Below, in pieces: positions 45,666-54,333 of a stretch of DNA of 64,000 nt. Within the stretch, counting starts at the first letter, position 1; each line of letters starts with the position of its first letter. Under the pieces are notes generated by a model. It made no database searches and had not been told where the DNA came from. It was given only the letters and a program-made list of their open reading frames with translations. The DNA is from an uncultured Paracoccaceae bacterium (lineage in GTDB: Bacteria; Pseudomonadota; Alphaproteobacteria; Rhodobacterales; Rhodobacteraceae), in contig CANKYO010000012.1 of NCBI GenBank assembly GCA_947488175.1, positions 1 to 64,000 on the forward strand. The letters run 5' to 3'. A program made the translations under genes and the position numbers.

Positions 45666-46054
45666 GAATGCACCTTTTTCAACGCGCGTTTGAGATCGGC
45701 GATGAGTGTATCAAAGGGTAGGGCGGCCGTCACATCCTTGCGGCCCACCAGCACATAATCCCAGCCGTCGCGGCCATGTTCCGGCAATACCAGCCGCGCC
45801 ACTTCGCGCAGTCGGCGCTTGGCCCGGTTGCGTGCAACAGCATTGCCGACCTTTTTAGAGCAGGTAAAGCCGACCCGGATGCCTGACGCTTCACCTTCCT
45901 TGCGTTGGCGTGCCTGCAGGTGAATGCCGGGGGTGCCAAACCGCTGCGCATGGGATGCGCGGATGAAATCGGCGCGCTTTTTCAACACCGTCAGACAAAC
46001 GGAAACCGCCGGAGTGCCATCATCTGGCCCAACCGGCGGTTTCAAATCAGTCAA
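45662..46054 (-). CDS. rnpA: Ribonuclease P protein component
   Basis: Protein subunit of RNase P, which trims the 5' end of tRNA precursors. The conserved part [54 protein letters not shown] and DYVLVGRKD is clear, in pieces. The reading frame stays open back through rpmH to 46237 but has no ATG after that point. I therefore take TTG 46054 ([15 protein letters not shown], 130 aa), 14 bases after the rpmH stop. The start is uncertain, the gene is not. Confidence 0.9.
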   Translation of the reverse strand: MTDLKPPVGPDDGTPAVSVCLTVLKKRADFIRASHAQRFGTPGIHLQARQRKEGEASGIRVGFTCSKKVGNAVARNRAKRRLREVARLVLPEHGRDGWDYVLVGRKDVTAALPFDTLIADLKRALKKVHS

Positions 46055-46068
46055 GAAACTGGACGCGC

Positions 46069-46203
46069 TTACGCGCTCAGCTTCGCACGGCCCTTGGCAC
46101 GACGTGCGTTCAAGATCTTGCGCCCGGCCTTGGTGGCCATGCGTGCGCGGAAACCGTGGCGGTTCTTGCGAACCCGGTTGGATGGTTGGAACGTGCGTTT
46201 CAT
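46069..46203 (-). CDS. rpmH: 50S ribosomal protein L34
   Basis: A 44-aa basic protein, [20 protein letters not shown] followed by [24 protein letters not shown], the exact family sequence and length. It is first in the rpmH-rnpA-yidD transcript, with a well-spaced promoter about 70 bases upstream. Confidence 0.98.
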   Translation of the reverse strand: MKRTFQPSNRVRKNRHGFRARMATKAGRKILNARRAKGRAKLSA

Positions 46204-46271
46204 CGCGTTCTCTCCGGTTCTTGGCCAAATCCAGCATGGGGATTCGAAGCCGATCAACAATTCAGACCTGC

Positions 46272-46300
46272 CGTTTAGAGGGGGCACTGCCTCATGTCAA
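46272..46300 (-). promoter_or_regulatory. Predicted rpmH promoter
   Basis: On the minus strand: TTGACA (46300-46295), 17-bp spacer, TAAACG (46277-46272). It is the best consensus match in the window and the same design as the ribosomal cluster promoters. The remaining gap 46301-46492 holds no gene. Confidence 0.8.
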
Positions 46301-46492
46301 CGCGCATCGGTGGGTCAAATTGCAACATTTGGGACAATTCGGACTGGCCAAATGTTACAGGTTTCGTGATCAGCCCCCGGAAAACTGAAACAAGCGGGGG
46401 GCAATTCATCAATGGGCCGTGAGGTGGGTATCGCGAACGCGGCCTTCCGTCCATCTAACGGTCAACGCCAAACGCACCCATAGGACGGAAAG

Positions 46493-47224
46493 ATGACCGA
46501 GATGACCGACAAACCCGCCAACCCGCTGTTACGCAACTTACCGCTGCTGACCATCATTGTTGTGGCGGTGCTGGGCGCGATTTACCTGCGCGATTATCTG
46601 TCGTTTCAGGCGCTTGCCGATAATCGTGAAGCGCTGATCCAGTTCCGCGACAACAATTATCTGCTGACCGTGTTGGTATTCATCGCGGCCTATGTCGTGA
46701 TTGTCGCTTTTTCGCTTCCAGGTGCCACCATCGCGACCCTGACCGGCGGATTTCTGTTTGCGACATTCCCCGGTGCCTTGTTCAACATCACTGGTGCAAC
46801 CCTTGGGGCCATCGGCATTTTTCTGGCTGCCCGCTGGGGGTTGGGGGAGAAACTGGCCGCCAAGATGGAAAATTCCGAAGGGTCGGTGAAGAAAATCAAG
46901 GAAGGCATTGATAACAACCAGTGGGAGATGCTGTTTCTCATCCGCCTGGTTCCTGCCGTGCCGTTCTTTGTCGCCAATCTGGTGCCTGCGCTGGTCGGTG
47001 TGCCGCTGTTCCGCTTTGCCGTGTCCACATTCCTGGGCATCATCCCCGGTGCTGTTGTCTACACCTCTGTCGGTGCCGGTCTGGGCGAGGTTTTTGCCAG
47101 TGGCGAAACCCCGAACCTTGGCATCATCTTTGAGCCGAAAATCCTGCTGCCAATTCTGGGCCTGTGTGCTTTGGCCGCTCTTCCCATCATCATCAAGGCC
47201 GTGCGCGGCAAGAAAGGTCTGTAA
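46493..47224 (+). CDS. TVP38/TMEM64-family (VTT domain) membrane protein, 243 aa
   Basis: An inner-membrane protein with an N-terminal helix (about 14-32) and a VTT/SNARE-associated core: FSLPGATIATLTGGFLF, GATLGAIGIFLAARWGLG, LFLIRLVPAVPFFVANLVPALVGV and a GIIPGAVVYTSVGAGLG loop, in pieces. Relatives have roles in lipid scrambling or undecaprenyl-phosphate handling, but the function here is not established. The next gene starts 3 bases after its stop. This pairing of a VTT protein with a flavin disulfide oxidoreductase is recurrent in bacteria. Confidence 0.9.
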   Translation: MTEMTDKPANPLLRNLPLLTIIVVAVLGAIYLRDYLSFQALADNREALIQFRDNNYLLTVLVFIAAYVVIVAFSLPGATIATLTGGFLFATFPGALFNITGATLGAIGIFLAARWGLGEKLAAKMENSEGSVKKIKEGIDNNQWEMLFLIRLVPAVPFFVANLVPALVGVPLFRFAVSTFLGIIPGAVVYTSVGAGLGEVFASGETPNLGIIFEPKILLPILGLCALAALPIIIKAVRGKKGL

Positions 47225-47227
47225 ATC

Positions 47228-48646
47228 ATGAACCGGATCAAAACAGATATCTGCATCATCGGTGGCGGCTCTGGCGGTTTGTCTATCGCGGCGGGCGCGG
47301 TGCAGATGGGGGCCAAAGTGGTTCTGCTTGAAGGCCACAAGATGGGTGGTGACTGCCTGAACTACGGTTGCGTGCCATCCAAGGCGCTGATCGCATCAGC
47401 CAAGCAGGCCTATGCCATGTCCCACGGCGAAAAGCTGGGCGTGGGCGAGGTGGAGCCAAAGGTCGATTACGCCGCCGCCAAGGACCATGTGCATGATGTG
47501 ATTGCCACGATTGCACCGGTCGACAGTGTGGAGCGGTTTGAAGGCCTCGGCGTTCAGGTGATCGAAGAGTTCGGCAAGTTCATCTCAAAAACAGAGGTGC
47601 AGGCGGGCGATAACATCATCGAGGCGCGGCGCTTTGTCGTGGCCACGGGCTCCGGCCCCTTTGTGCCGCCAATTCCCGGTCTGGATACGGTCAAGCACTA
47701 TACCAACGAAGACATCTTTGATCTGCGCGAAAAGCCCAAGCATCTGATTGTCATCGGTGGCGGTCCCATCGGGATGGAAATGGCGCAGGCCCATCGCCGC
47801 CTGGGGTGTGAGGTGACGGTCATTGAAGGCATGAAAGCCTTTGGCAAGGACGACCCGGAAATGGCCGCGATTGTACTTGATAATCTGCGCGCGGAAGGCA
47901 TCAACATTGTTGAAGAGGCACAGGCCGAAAAGATCAGCGGCAAGGGTGACGCTATTACAGTGCACACTCCCAAGGGCGATTTCACCGGCTCACATCTGCT
48001 AATGGCGGTGGGGCGCAAGGTGAATATCGAAAAGCTTGATCTGGATGCGGGCGGCATTGCCCATCATCGGGGCGGGTTGAAGGTAGGACCTGATCTGCGG
48101 TCGGTGACCAACAAGAAGGTCTATGCCGCCGGTGACGTGGCCGGTGGGCTGCAATTCACCCATGTAGCGGGCTATCACGCCGGTGTTCTGATCCGGTCGA
48201 TGCTGTTTGGGCTGCCATCAAAACAGCGGACCGATCACATCCCATGGGCCACCTATACGGACCCGGAATTGGCGCAGGTCGGCCTGACCGAAGAGCAGGC
48301 GAAGAAGAAATACGGTGCCCAGCTTGAGGTCGTCCGCTTTGAATTTCACCACAATGATCGGTTGATTGCCGAGCGGAAAACCAAGGGTCTGATCAAGGTG
48401 ATGGTGGTCAAGGGCAAGCCTGTGGGCGCATCCATCGCGGGTCATCTGGCGGGCGAATTGATCGGCATGTGGGCCATGGCGATTGCCAATAAGATGAAGA
48501 TGTCTGCCATCGCCAATACGGTTCTGCCATATCCGACCATTAGCGAGGTTAACAAACGCGCCGCTGGTGCCTATTTTAGCCCCAGACTATTTGAAAATCC
48601 GACCGTCAAAAAAGTGGTCGGCTTTGTGCAGCGCTGGCTGCCTTAA
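47228..48646 (+). CDS. Pyridine nucleotide-disulfide oxidoreductase (MerA/dihydrolipoamide dehydrogenase-like)
   Basis: A 472-aa flavoprotein. It has the FAD fold IIGGGSGGLS (residues 10-19), the redox disulfide GGDCLNYGCVPSKAL (Cys43 and Cys48), NAD(P)H fold VIGGGPIGMEMA, FAD motif KKVYAAGDVAGG and a C-terminal dimerisation domain. It lacks the MerA N-terminal HMA domain and the C-terminal Cys pair, so mercury reduction is unlikely. It is coupled with the VTT protein upstream and followed after 18 bases by the histidine kinase gene. Confidence 0.92.
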   Translation: MNRIKTDICIIGGGSGGLSIAAGAVQMGAKVVLLEGHKMGGDCLNYGCVPSKALIASAKQAYAMSHGEKLGVGEVEPKVDYAAAKDHVHDVIATIAPVDSVERFEGLGVQVIEEFGKFISKTEVQAGDNIIEARRFVVATGSGPFVPPIPGLDTVKHYTNEDIFDLREKPKHLIVIGGGPIGMEMAQAHRRLGCEVTVIEGMKAFGKDDPEMAAIVLDNLRAEGINIVEEAQAEKISGKGDAITVHTPKGDFTGSHLLMAVGRKVNIEKLDLDAGGIAHHRGGLKVGPDLRSVTNKKVYAAGDVAGGLQFTHVAGYHAGVLIRSMLFGLPSKQRTDHIPWATYTDPELAQVGLTEEQAKKKYGAQLEVVRFEFHHNDRLIAERKTKGLIKVMVVKGKPVGASIAGHLAGELIGMWAMAIANKMKMSAIANTVLPYPTISEVNKRAAGAYFSPRLFENPTVKKVVGFVQRWLP

Positions 48647-48664
48647 CCCAGAGACGAAGACGCA

Positions 48665-50065
48665 ATGATCAATTCCCTCTCAGGTCGCTTCCTGATCCTC
48701 ACGATCATTTTCGTGATGCTGGCCGAGGTTTTTATCTTTGTGCCATCGGTCGCGCGGTTCCGCGAGGATTACCTGCTGGCACGGCTTGAGAGGGCGCAGA
48801 TCGCATCATTGGCGCTTGAGGCGGATGACATGATTTCGCCCGCGCTCGAGGCGGAGTTGCTCAGAAACGCCGAAGTCTACAACGTGGTACTGCGCCGTGA
48901 TGAAATCCGTCAATTGGCGCTGTCATCGCCTATTCCATCCCCGATCACAGCCACTTACGACATGCGTGATCCGTCTGGCATGATGCTAATCGCCGATGCC
49001 ATGCGCACGATCCTCAACACCGAAGACCGGATCATCCGGGTCATTGGAAACCCTGTGCGTGACGGTGGCCTGCTGATCGAAGTCACCATGGACGAAATGC
49101 CCCTGCGCGGTGCCTTGCTGGAATATGGTCGCAACATTTTGATCCTGTCAGCCTTTATCTCGATCATCACCGCTGGCCTGTTGTTTCTGGCGGTCCGCAT
49201 CCTGCTGGTCCGGCCGATCCAGGGCGTTGTTGACCATATGAAAGACTATGCCACAGCCCCGGAGGATGCGCGCAAGATCATCACCCCCACCGCCGGCGTG
49301 AAGGAACTGCGAGATGCCGAAGAGGCGCTGCAATCCATGCAAACCCAGTTGACCGGTGCGCTCAAGCAAAAGGAACGGCTGGCGCAGCTTGGTGGTGCCG
49401 TCGCCAAGGTCAGCCATGATCTGCGCAATATCCTGACCTCGGCCCAGCTGTTCACCGACCGGATCGAAAGCTCCGAGGACCCTCTGGTGCGCCGGATGGC
49501 CCCGAAACTGGTCAGCTCAATCGCCCGGGCCGTCAGCCTGTGTGAAAACACGCTGGCGTTTGGCCGGGTGGATGAACCGGCACCGGCGCTGACACGGGTG
49601 AACCTAGCCAAGATCGTGGGCGAAGTGATTGATGCCGAACGCCTGGCGGTGGGCGAGTATGACCTGTCATTCGCCGAGGATGTCCCCGCGAGCATGACCC
49701 TGAGGGCCGATGATGAACAGCTATACCGGGTGATCTCGAACCTGGTGCGCAACGCCCGTCAGGCGATCATGGCGACCAACCAACCGGGCGAGATTGTGGT
49801 CCGCGCTGAAGAGGACGAGGCCGCCTGGCATCTTTACGTGACCGACACCGGGCCCGGCCTGCCAAAGAAGGCGCAGGAACATCTGTTCAAGCCCTTTGAG
49901 GGCGGGGTCCGCAAGGGCGGATCCGGGCTGGGCCTTGTGATCGCCGGGGATCTTGTGCGGGGGCATGGCGGGCGACTGGAACTGGAACGCACCGACGAGA
50001 CCGGTACAACGTTCAGGATCCACCTGCCCAAGGAAGACCTGGCACTGGCACCTGCCGCCGAATGA
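48665..50065 (+). CDS. Membrane sensor histidine kinase, 466 aa
   Basis: Two transmembrane helices (about 8-30 and 157-182) flank a periplasmic sensor domain. A HAMP-like linker and the dimerisation box AKVSHDLRNILTSAQLF (phospho-acceptor His251) follow. The ATPase domain has the N-box NLVRNARQAI, the G1 box DTGPGLPKKAQEHLFKPF and G2 GGSGLGLVIAGDLV. No cognate response regulator lies next to it, so it is an orphan in this window. It ends 61 bases before the tRNA gene. Confidence 0.93.
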   Translation: MINSLSGRFLILTIIFVMLAEVFIFVPSVARFREDYLLARLERAQIASLALEADDMISPALEAELLRNAEVYNVVLRRDEIRQLALSSPIPSPITATYDMRDPSGMMLIADAMRTILNTEDRIIRVIGNPVRDGGLLIEVTMDEMPLRGALLEYGRNILILSAFISIITAGLLFLAVRILLVRPIQGVVDHMKDYATAPEDARKIITPTAGVKELRDAEEALQSMQTQLTGALKQKERLAQLGGAVAKVSHDLRNILTSAQLFTDRIESSEDPLVRRMAPKLVSSIARAVSLCENTLAFGRVDEPAPALTRVNLAKIVGEVIDAERLAVGEYDLSFAEDVPASMTLRADDEQLYRVISNLVRNARQAIMATNQPGEIVVRAEEDEAAWHLYVTDTGPGLPKKAQEHLFKPFEGGVRKGGSGLGLVIAGDLVRGHGGRLELERTDETGTTFRIHLPKEDLALAPAAE

Positions 50066-50126
50066 ACAAAGAATCCCGATTGGGCCTTGCATCACGGCGC
50101 TCTCGGGTCTAAATCCCCCGATACGC

Positions 50127-50203
50127 GGATTGGTAGCTCAGTTGGATAGAGTACTTGACTACGAATCAAGGGGTCGGGGGTTCGAATCCTCCCCAGTCCG
50201 CCA
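50127..50203 (+). tRNA. tRNA-Arg(ACG)
   Basis: A 77-base cloverleaf. The acceptor arms GGATTGG / CCAGTCC each include one wobble, with D-stem GCTC, anticodon arm CTTGA-CTACGAA-TCAAG with anticodon ACG, T-arm GGGGG-TTCGAAT-CCTCC and discriminator G. CCA is encoded. A-to-I editing of A34 would let it read CGU, CGC and CGA. The gene marks the start of the accessory region. Confidence 0.96.
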
Positions 50204-50699
50204 AATCTTCCTTGTCGAACGTCAGATGACTTTGACCTTTGCGTCATAAACTGACCCAATCTTTATCCTTGGCCCATCAGGTTTGTTTCGTTTGGTCCCG
50301 TTCCTTAGCCGGAAAATCGTGGGCGATTTGAAGGTCAGACGGCGAAGCCGCCTGCTCCTGCAAATCTGCCACGTGGCGAACGCGGGAGGGGGCGAGGCAA
50401 CCCAATTCGACAGGGGTGGTGCGGCCCGCAGGCACAGCCGAGGACACGGCCCTGTCTAATTTGGTTGCCCGAGGGGGAGGGCCGCGCCCTCCCCCTTTTC
50501 TTCTTGATGCAACGGGTTGGACGGCCCAGACCTGCCGTCCAGCTGTGACGCCCAATGCCGCAGGCGCAGCCCCGTTTGCGGACATTGGCCGCGCACAGGC
50601 CGACCCGAGACGAAGATTCGTCGGATTGGTCGAAGGACCGTTGCTTCAAAACGAAGGCTGCGGAGGCATTCCCGCAGCCTTCAGTCCTCTTGTCGTTGG
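50204..50699. other. Intergenic segment after tRNA-Arg, possible mobile-element remnant
   Basis: No convincing gene. It contains the terminator-like hairpin 50473-50499, a GGACGGC/GCCGTCC hairpin at 50519-50540 and a GAAGGCTGCGG/CCGCAGCCTTC hairpin at 50653-50683 that may terminate the minus-strand gene. The stretch 50340-50600 has the look of sequence found beside relaxase genes in alphaproteobacterial mobilisable elements. That impression is from memory and not proven. Confidence 0.35.
50473..50499 (+). terminator. Strong hairpin with T-run
   Basis: Perfect 10-bp stem GGGGGAGGGC / GCCCTCCCCC with a 3-base loop, followed by TTTTCTTCTT. No gene immediately upstream explains it. Confidence 0.7.
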
Positions 50700-51848
50700 C
50701 TATTCGATAGGTCTGTCGACGCGCTGGCTGGCATAGGCTTTGAGCATCATTTCCGTGTACTCAACAGTACTGGATGTATGCTCGCCCAATCCTGGCCAGG
50801 CGAAAGGCAACTCTCGCAGGCATATTTCCTGCTCAACCGTGATTCCGAGAAGAGCCGCTACTGCCAGTGCCGACACTGGCTCTTTGTGCTCCGGCCAAAG
50901 GTCTTCGTCAAAGGTGATCCAGACATCATTGTCCTCGTGAACATTGATATCTGCAAATAAAGCACCCAAACGCTCACTCGCGTTTGTAGCATCCTCAACA
51001 AGTGCACTTCGCATCAAGAGCGTTATCTTTTCGGCGTCGAGCTGCAATTTCAACCGTGTATCTGCAATATCTACGACCATTTCTGGCCTCCCTTGAGTAT
51101 CTTTGTCCGTGATCGGCTTGGCTCCAGAATCTCCCTCTTCAAGCCACCAAGCATTTTCGTGGATATCGAGGGGAGAGGCGTCACAACTCGGGCAATGCCA
51201 AAGACTCTTTGCAATCTGTTTGCCTGTCATCGATGAGTTACAATGCATGCAGCACCATCTATCAGACTGAACACCGCTTATCGGATGGCGAACGAGACCG
51301 TCTTTGTCCGGTTTGGTAGACCTCCTCGGCCAATCTGATGCGATACCTGCCCGAACCTGTTCTGCACGTTTGAGCGCAATCTGTAGTGCCTGTTGCTGAA
51401 ATTGTGCTTCGTAAACGGGAGCTTCATGTTCGATCTGCTTAGCAATCTCAAGACGAGGTGCGTTGTTTGGTGCTTCCGGCACGTGAAGGTGCCATCCAGT
51501 CCCGTACATATGAACATCGCCCAATGATACAGAGAGCTGGTATTCGTGCCCGTCGAGCGTGCCGCGTTGCATATCCTCTTCGAAAATCGAAGCTTCAATG
51601 TACGACCCATGCTCGGGTGGTCCAGCTTCATCTCCAGGGAGCAGGTCTATGAGTAGGATTTCTATGCTCGTCAGCTCCGTCTGCGTCGGGTTCCAACCGC
51701 TTCTATGCGCCTTTGTGACCTCATTCCAATGTGGGAATCCCAGCGCCATTGCAACAGTATCGCGTCCCTTGTGTAGAGGGACTTGTTGCGCACGTGCGTA
51801 GCGCTTTGACAGCTCTTTCAGCTTCTTAAGTGAGTAATTCGGTTTCAT
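50700..51848 (-). CDS. Zinc-ribbon protein of unknown function, 382 aa
   Basis: Not a recognised family as a whole. Residues 1-55 (LKKLKELSKRYARAQQ, then ALGFPHWNEVTKAH) resemble a small helical module seen in other bacterial proteins (LKxxAKxLR...GF.DWN.L). Residues about 195-230 form a zinc ribbon with two Cys pairs (CCMHC and CPSC). The C-terminal third is acidic and helical. No signal peptide or membrane segment. It is AT-richer than the core genome. It is divergent from the OLD nuclease gene with a 500-base gap, and could be an accessory of the defence cluster or an independent cargo gene. Confidence 0.7.
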   Translation of the reverse strand: MKPNYSLKKLKELSKRYARAQQVPLHKGRDTVAMALGFPHWNEVTKAHRSGWNPTQTELTSIEILLIDLLPGDEAGPPEHGSYIEASIFEEDMQRGTLDGHEYQLSVSLGDVHMYGTGWHLHVPEAPNNAPRLEIAKQIEHEAPVYEAQFQQQALQIALKRAEQVRAGIASDWPRRSTKPDKDGLVRHPISGVQSDRWCCMHCNSSMTGKQIAKSLWHCPSCDASPLDIHENAWWLEEGDSGAKPITDKDTQGRPEMVVDIADTRLKLQLDAEKITLLMRSALVEDATNASERLGALFADINVHEDNDVWITFDEDLWPEHKEPVSALAVAALLGITVEQEICLRELPFAWPGLGEHTSSTVEYTEMMLKAYASQRVDRPIE

Positions 51849-52349
51849 GATCCATATCCGAACTGGATCCGAAAAGGTGCCCGCTGCTTATCAGACCCTG
51901 CCAACGGCATGGTATCCAAAAAAAATCAAAATCGCGTTGCTTTGCTTCGCATGGCGGACACACCGGCCTACGCGTTAGGCCAAATACAGTATCGGCCTTC
52001 AAGCGAAGAAGGTCAAGGCGGCCCGTTCCGGGCCTTCATCTTGCAGTTATGCGCTGTTGCGCAGCTTCACCAAAGCGGGCATTTACGGATCACCGCCCTG
52101 TCCTACTGCAGTTTGTCCGATGCGAACATTGAATCGTTACGCAGCGTTTAAGATAGCTCGAAAGACAAACCCGATCTTGCTGTCCCAATGACTAACGACC
52201 ACACTTCAGATCTGAATCGGCGACGAAAGGTGAAAGAGCCTTGGGCCACGTAGAAAAAATGAGATGTTTGCCTTTCTCGAGAGCTCAACCTTTAGGGGTA
52301 TACTCTTCGTCCGGTCGTGCAATATGATACCAATATTTTGGGAGTATCC
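51849..52349. other. Divergent intergenic region upstream of the OLD nuclease gene
   Basis: No supported gene; an 80-codon frame at 51909-52151 lacks a Shine-Dalgarno and family features. A TATACT at 52299-52304 is a likely -10 for the OLD gene, but the -35 is weak. Confidence 0.4.
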
Positions 52350-54197
52350 ATGCAACTAGTTACATTCGAAATTGTAGGTTTTAGAGGTTACTGCGAACCC
52401 CGCAAGGTATCTCTGCAAAACCTCACCACCTTTGTAGGGAAAAATGACGCTGGTAAGTCTTCCTTGATGGATGCGCTTGACCTATTTTTTGACGACCCCA
52501 GAAAGCTCGACAAAGAAGACCTTTGTGTTGACCAAAACATAGACACAGTAGCTCTAACCGCTGAATTTACTAATTTCCCGACCGAGTTAGTTTTAGATGC
52601 TGCGGCAGCAACAAACCTCAATTCAGAGTATCTTCTTTTCCGAAGAGCTGATGGTCAGCAAGTGTTGAGGATCGTTAAAGAATACAAGCCGGGAAAAGCC
52701 GCAGAGGTGTTTGTTGATGCCACCGCTCCGATATTGGGTCAAGGGCACCCCATTTTACTCAAACAAGCCGACTTGCGGAAACTAGTTCGGGATTTAGGAC
52801 TAGAGCACACTATTCCAGCAGCAGATAGGGTTAAAAACCCACCATGGCGCAATGCCATATTTGAGCACTTTGCGGATGAAGCTCAGGGAACCGTAAAGGT
52901 TCCGATTGCTAAGGATGATGCCAAGAAAATTTGGGATCAGATCAAACCTCACATCCCGTACTTTTGTTTGTTCAAGGTGGACCGTGCGAGTTCTGACCAA
53001 GATGGTGAAGCCCGCGACCCTTTAGCCGTTGCAGCCAAGATCGCAATTGCGGAACGCGAAGCTGAAATAACTGCGATTGTTGACCAAGTTCAAGCACGAG
53101 CGAACGAGCTGGTTGAGCGGACATTGCTGAAGCTTCAAGAGATGGCTCCAGAATTGGCGGTAGGGCTGTCGCCAGACGTATCAGGTCAGCCTAAATGGGA
53201 CAGCTTTAAAACCACACTCAAAACCGAGGGTGATATTCCTTTCAATAAGAGGGGATCGGGTACGAAACGCCTTGTGCTTTTAAACTTTTTTAGAGCAGAG
53301 GCAGAGCGCCGTTCCGACGAAGACGGACGTGGGGTTATCTATGCTTTCGAAGAACCCGAAAGCTCACAGCATCCTCAGAACCAAAGGCTGTTACTGGATA
53401 GCTTTAAACGCCTGGCAGAAAGCAACAGAGCACAGGTGTTACTCACAACTCATTCACCGCTTGTCGCGCAAAATCTGCCAGCGGTATCCCTTAGGCTTGT
53501 CACAAAGGATGTGCAGGCAGCTTGTCCAACAATCGAAGAGGTAAGCGATGAAGGTGAAGCCGAGCTTCTTCTCAAGATTGCCAACGAGTTGGGTGTTTTG
53601 CCAGATAGCCGAGTAAGGGTATTGGTGATGGTTGAGGGGCCGAACGACGTTAACTTTTTTGATAATATCTTTACGGCTGTTTCCGGCATTGACCCAACGG
53701 TTCTTGATATTTCATCTTCCCCACATGTTGCCATCGTCCCTATGGGCGGAGCCGATCTAAAGCATTGGGTAACAAGGCAGTACCTACAAGGATTTGGTTG
53801 CGTCGAATATCATGTCTATGATCGGGATTGCGGTCTGGAAGATGTGGCCAACTACCAAGAATATGTCGATCAAGTGAATGCTGCAGACAATGCAAATACC
53901 GCTAGACTCACGAGTAAAAGAGAGACGGAAAACTATTTGAGTAGTGTCGCCATCTTTGATGAACTAGCGATTGAAATCGAAGTGGATGACCAAACAAATG
54001 TGCCGTTAGCTGTGTCCGATGCTAGTAAGTTGACTGACTTGGCGCCAGACATGGGACCGGGTTCAGCTAAACGTGTATTGAATACAAAAGTGGCGGCGGG
54101 AATGACAGCGGAATTGCTGTCTGAGAGGGATGTTGACGGTGACGTTGTCGGCTGGTTTAGAGAGATCACAGCGATAGTTCAGGCCCACGAAAATTGA
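52350..54197 (+). CDS. OLD-family ATP-dependent endonuclease (AAA ATPase plus Toprim), 615 aa
   Basis: Overcoming-lysogenization-defect type nuclease, as in phage P2 Old and GajA. The ABC-type ATPase is built from Walker A GKNDAGKSS (residues 30-38), the signature-like KRGSGTKRLVLL (about 300-311), Walker B VIYAFEEPESSQHP (329-342) and H-loop LLTTHSP (364-370). The Toprim nuclease follows: VEGPNDVNFF (Glu429), YDRD (490-493) and the OLD-specific KRETENYL (523-530). The ATG at 52350 follows GGGAG; an upstream ATG at 52317 lacks a Shine-Dalgarno. No GajB-type helicase is adjacent, so it appears to be a single-gene OLD (class 1 layout). A role in phage defence is inferred from the family. Confidence 0.9.
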   Translation: MQLVTFEIVGFRGYCEPRKVSLQNLTTFVGKNDAGKSSLMDALDLFFDDPRKLDKEDLCVDQNIDTVALTAEFTNFPTELVLDAAAATNLNSEYLLFRRADGQQVLRIVKEYKPGKAAEVFVDATAPILGQGHPILLKQADLRKLVRDLGLEHTIPAADRVKNPPWRNAIFEHFADEAQGTVKVPIAKDDAKKIWDQIKPHIPYFCLFKVDRASSDQDGEARDPLAVAAKIAIAEREAEITAIVDQVQARANELVERTLLKLQEMAPELAVGLSPDVSGQPKWDSFKTTLKTEGDIPFNKRGSGTKRLVLLNFFRAEAERRSDEDGRGVIYAFEEPESSQHPQNQRLLLDSFKRLAESNRAQVLLTTHSPLVAQNLPAVSLRLVTKDVQAACPTIEEVSDEGEAELLLKIANELGVLPDSRVRVLVMVEGPNDVNFFDNIFTAVSGIDPTVLDISSSPHVAIVPMGGADLKHWVTRQYLQGFGCVEYHVYDRDCGLEDVANYQEYVDQVNAADNANTARLTSKRETENYLSSVAIFDELAIEIEVDDQTNVPLAVSDASKLTDLAPDMGPGSAKRVLNTKVAAGMTAELLSERDVDGDVVGWFREITAIVQAHEN

Positions 54198-54333
54198 TAT
54201 TGAGTGCTGGAGTCGATCAAGAAGAAAAACCTAATGTTACCTTTGGTCATGTCGGTCGGCGTTGCAAAGCACTTTCCTCAAAGCGGACCAATGATCCCCA
54301 TCTTCTTGGAAACAAAAAATTTTTTAACAAATA

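Noticed and set aside
47228-48646. Mercuric reductase MerA
   Set aside because: It shares the redox disulfide and FAD/NAD folds but lacks the HMA domain and C-terminal vicinal Cys, and no mer genes are nearby.
50335-50736. Overlapping open frames of about 105 codons on both strands after the tRNA gene
   Set aside because: Compositions are dominated by Arg, Gly and Pro, with no ribosome-binding site. They run through three strong hairpins.
51909-52151. 80-codon plus-strand frame upstream of the OLD gene
   Set aside because: No Shine-Dalgarno, no family resemblance and atypical composition. It is left as intergenic.
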